Shown here: in pieces, positions 40,925 through 41,286 of the stretch
Layout of the letters: every line of letters begins with the position of its first letter
Numbering within the stretch: the stretch's first letter is position 1
Assembly (NCBI GenBank): GCA_913009415.1
Contig: CAJVYM010000009.1
Location: 1 to 41,286, forward strand
Direction: 5' to 3'
Source: an uncultured bacterium
GTDB taxonomy: Bacteria > Bipolaricaulota > Bipolaricaulia > UBA7950 > UBA9294
DNA length: 41,286 nt
Program-made: the position numbers and the translations under genes
Notes under the pieces: generated by a model
What the model saw: only the letters and a program-made list of their open reading frames with translations
What the model was told of the DNA's origin: nothing
Database searches by the model: none

Positions 40925-41286
40925 CGGCCAGAGACAATGATGAGTGAAAGCGCCGGTAAAAACCGGCATGGAGGAGGTGGTGAAAGTCCACCACGTAGTA
41001 AGGCGTAGCGAGCCGCTACGGACCCGAGTCATGCGTCGGCTACTCGTAAGGGGGCGGCGAAGCGTTGGCGCGGGGCTGCGTAGGCGAGGTATTGAGCTCC
41101 GAAATCATGGCTTTGGTGCGTCGACCTTGTACTCATATGGGGAAGACAATACGGTACGTAGCGTTAGGCGAGGTGCGTACCGGCCCACGGAGTCCGAGAC
41201 CCTCTGCATGCGTAGAAGCTCCATGCGCGGGAACCGGGAGAGCCCGGAAGCGACTGAGCAAGTTCCCAGCTCAGTCCGGCTGGGGA
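40925..41286 (+). mobile_element. Structured RNA segment, probable 5' part of a group II intron (cut by window end)
   Basis: No ORF, but dense local pairing: GCCGGT-AAAA-ACCGGC (40952-40967), GGTGG-TGAAAGT-CCACC (40976-40992), GTAGCG-AGC-CGCTAC (about 41004-41018), CGGTACG/CGTACCG (41152-41158/41176-41182), and CCGGG-AGAG-CCCGG (41234-41247). The phrase GGTGGTGAAAGTCCACCACG followed by short paired elements is the look of domain I in bacterial and archaeal group II introns. The reverse transcriptase ORF would lie beyond the window. The exact 5' boundary (GTGYG) is not found with certainty. An alternative is another large ncRNA, such as one linked to a transposon-encoded nuclease. Confidence 0.5.

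Overview
The window looks like one contig of a draft, probably metagenome-derived, assembly from an uncultured diderm bacterium of moderately high GC. Evidence for an outer membrane is two short beta-barrel-like proteins ending in Phe plus secreted redox and adhesin-like proteins. A fused shikimate kinase/dehydroquinate synthase, a type I-beta DAHP synthase and an M32 carboxypeptidase fit a deep-branching, possibly thermophilic lineage (Thermotogae or Bipolaricaulota/Acetothermia-like). That placement is a guess from gene content only. Bases 1-141 are not genomic: they are a T-rich tract followed by a complete Illumina P7/index/read-2 adapter.

Layout. 142-335: heptamer repeat array. 454-3778: an ABC-F ATPase and an unusual secreted beta-helix/DsbA-like fusion. 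3830-22303: an aromatic amino acid supercluster on the + strand. Its order is leader peptide and terminator, aroH, pheA, DAHP synthase, tyrA, aroA, aroE, a second (Trp) leader peptide, trpE, trpG, trpD, trpC, trpF, trpB, trpA, aroC, aroKB, a repeat-filled gap, aroQ, a AAA ATPase cassette, and a class I aminotransferase. Together these cover every step from PEP plus erythrose-4-phosphate to Trp, Phe and Tyr. Most junctions overlap by 4-11 nt, which implies translational coupling.

The most interesting signals are two leader peptides that are too short to stand out as genes. The first (3868-3969) has the run Phe-Tyr-Trp-Tyr-Tyr-Tyr-Phe and is followed by a 12-bp inverted repeat and a textbook intrinsic terminator before aroH: one attenuator that appears to sense all three aromatic amino acids. 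The second (9364-9441) overlaps the aroE stop codon and contains Trp and Trp-Trp codons. A 10-nt segment at its end is perfectly complementary to the trpE Shine-Dalgarno/start region, and no terminator is present, which points to translational attenuation. The cluster would therefore have a global aromatic switch and a Trp-specific internal switch.

22304-32764 holds a coiled-coil protein, hairpin and heptamer repeats, a 2368-aa secreted protein (about eight Ig-like domains, then many thrombospondin type 3 calcium repeats) and an upstream beta-barrel-like partner. 32765-34182 is a compact minus-strand ECF sigma/anti-sigma operon with two small unknown genes. 34544-35736 is a divergent ArsR-type regulator/TlpA-like thioredoxin pair. 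Then come an M32 carboxypeptidase, a minus-strand operon of a small outer-membrane protein, tryptophanase and a flavodoxin-like reductase, and a HEAT-repeat protein. The last ~350 bases are a strongly structured RNA-like segment resembling the 5' part of a group II intron, cut by the window end. Gaps between operons are rich in dispersed repeats.
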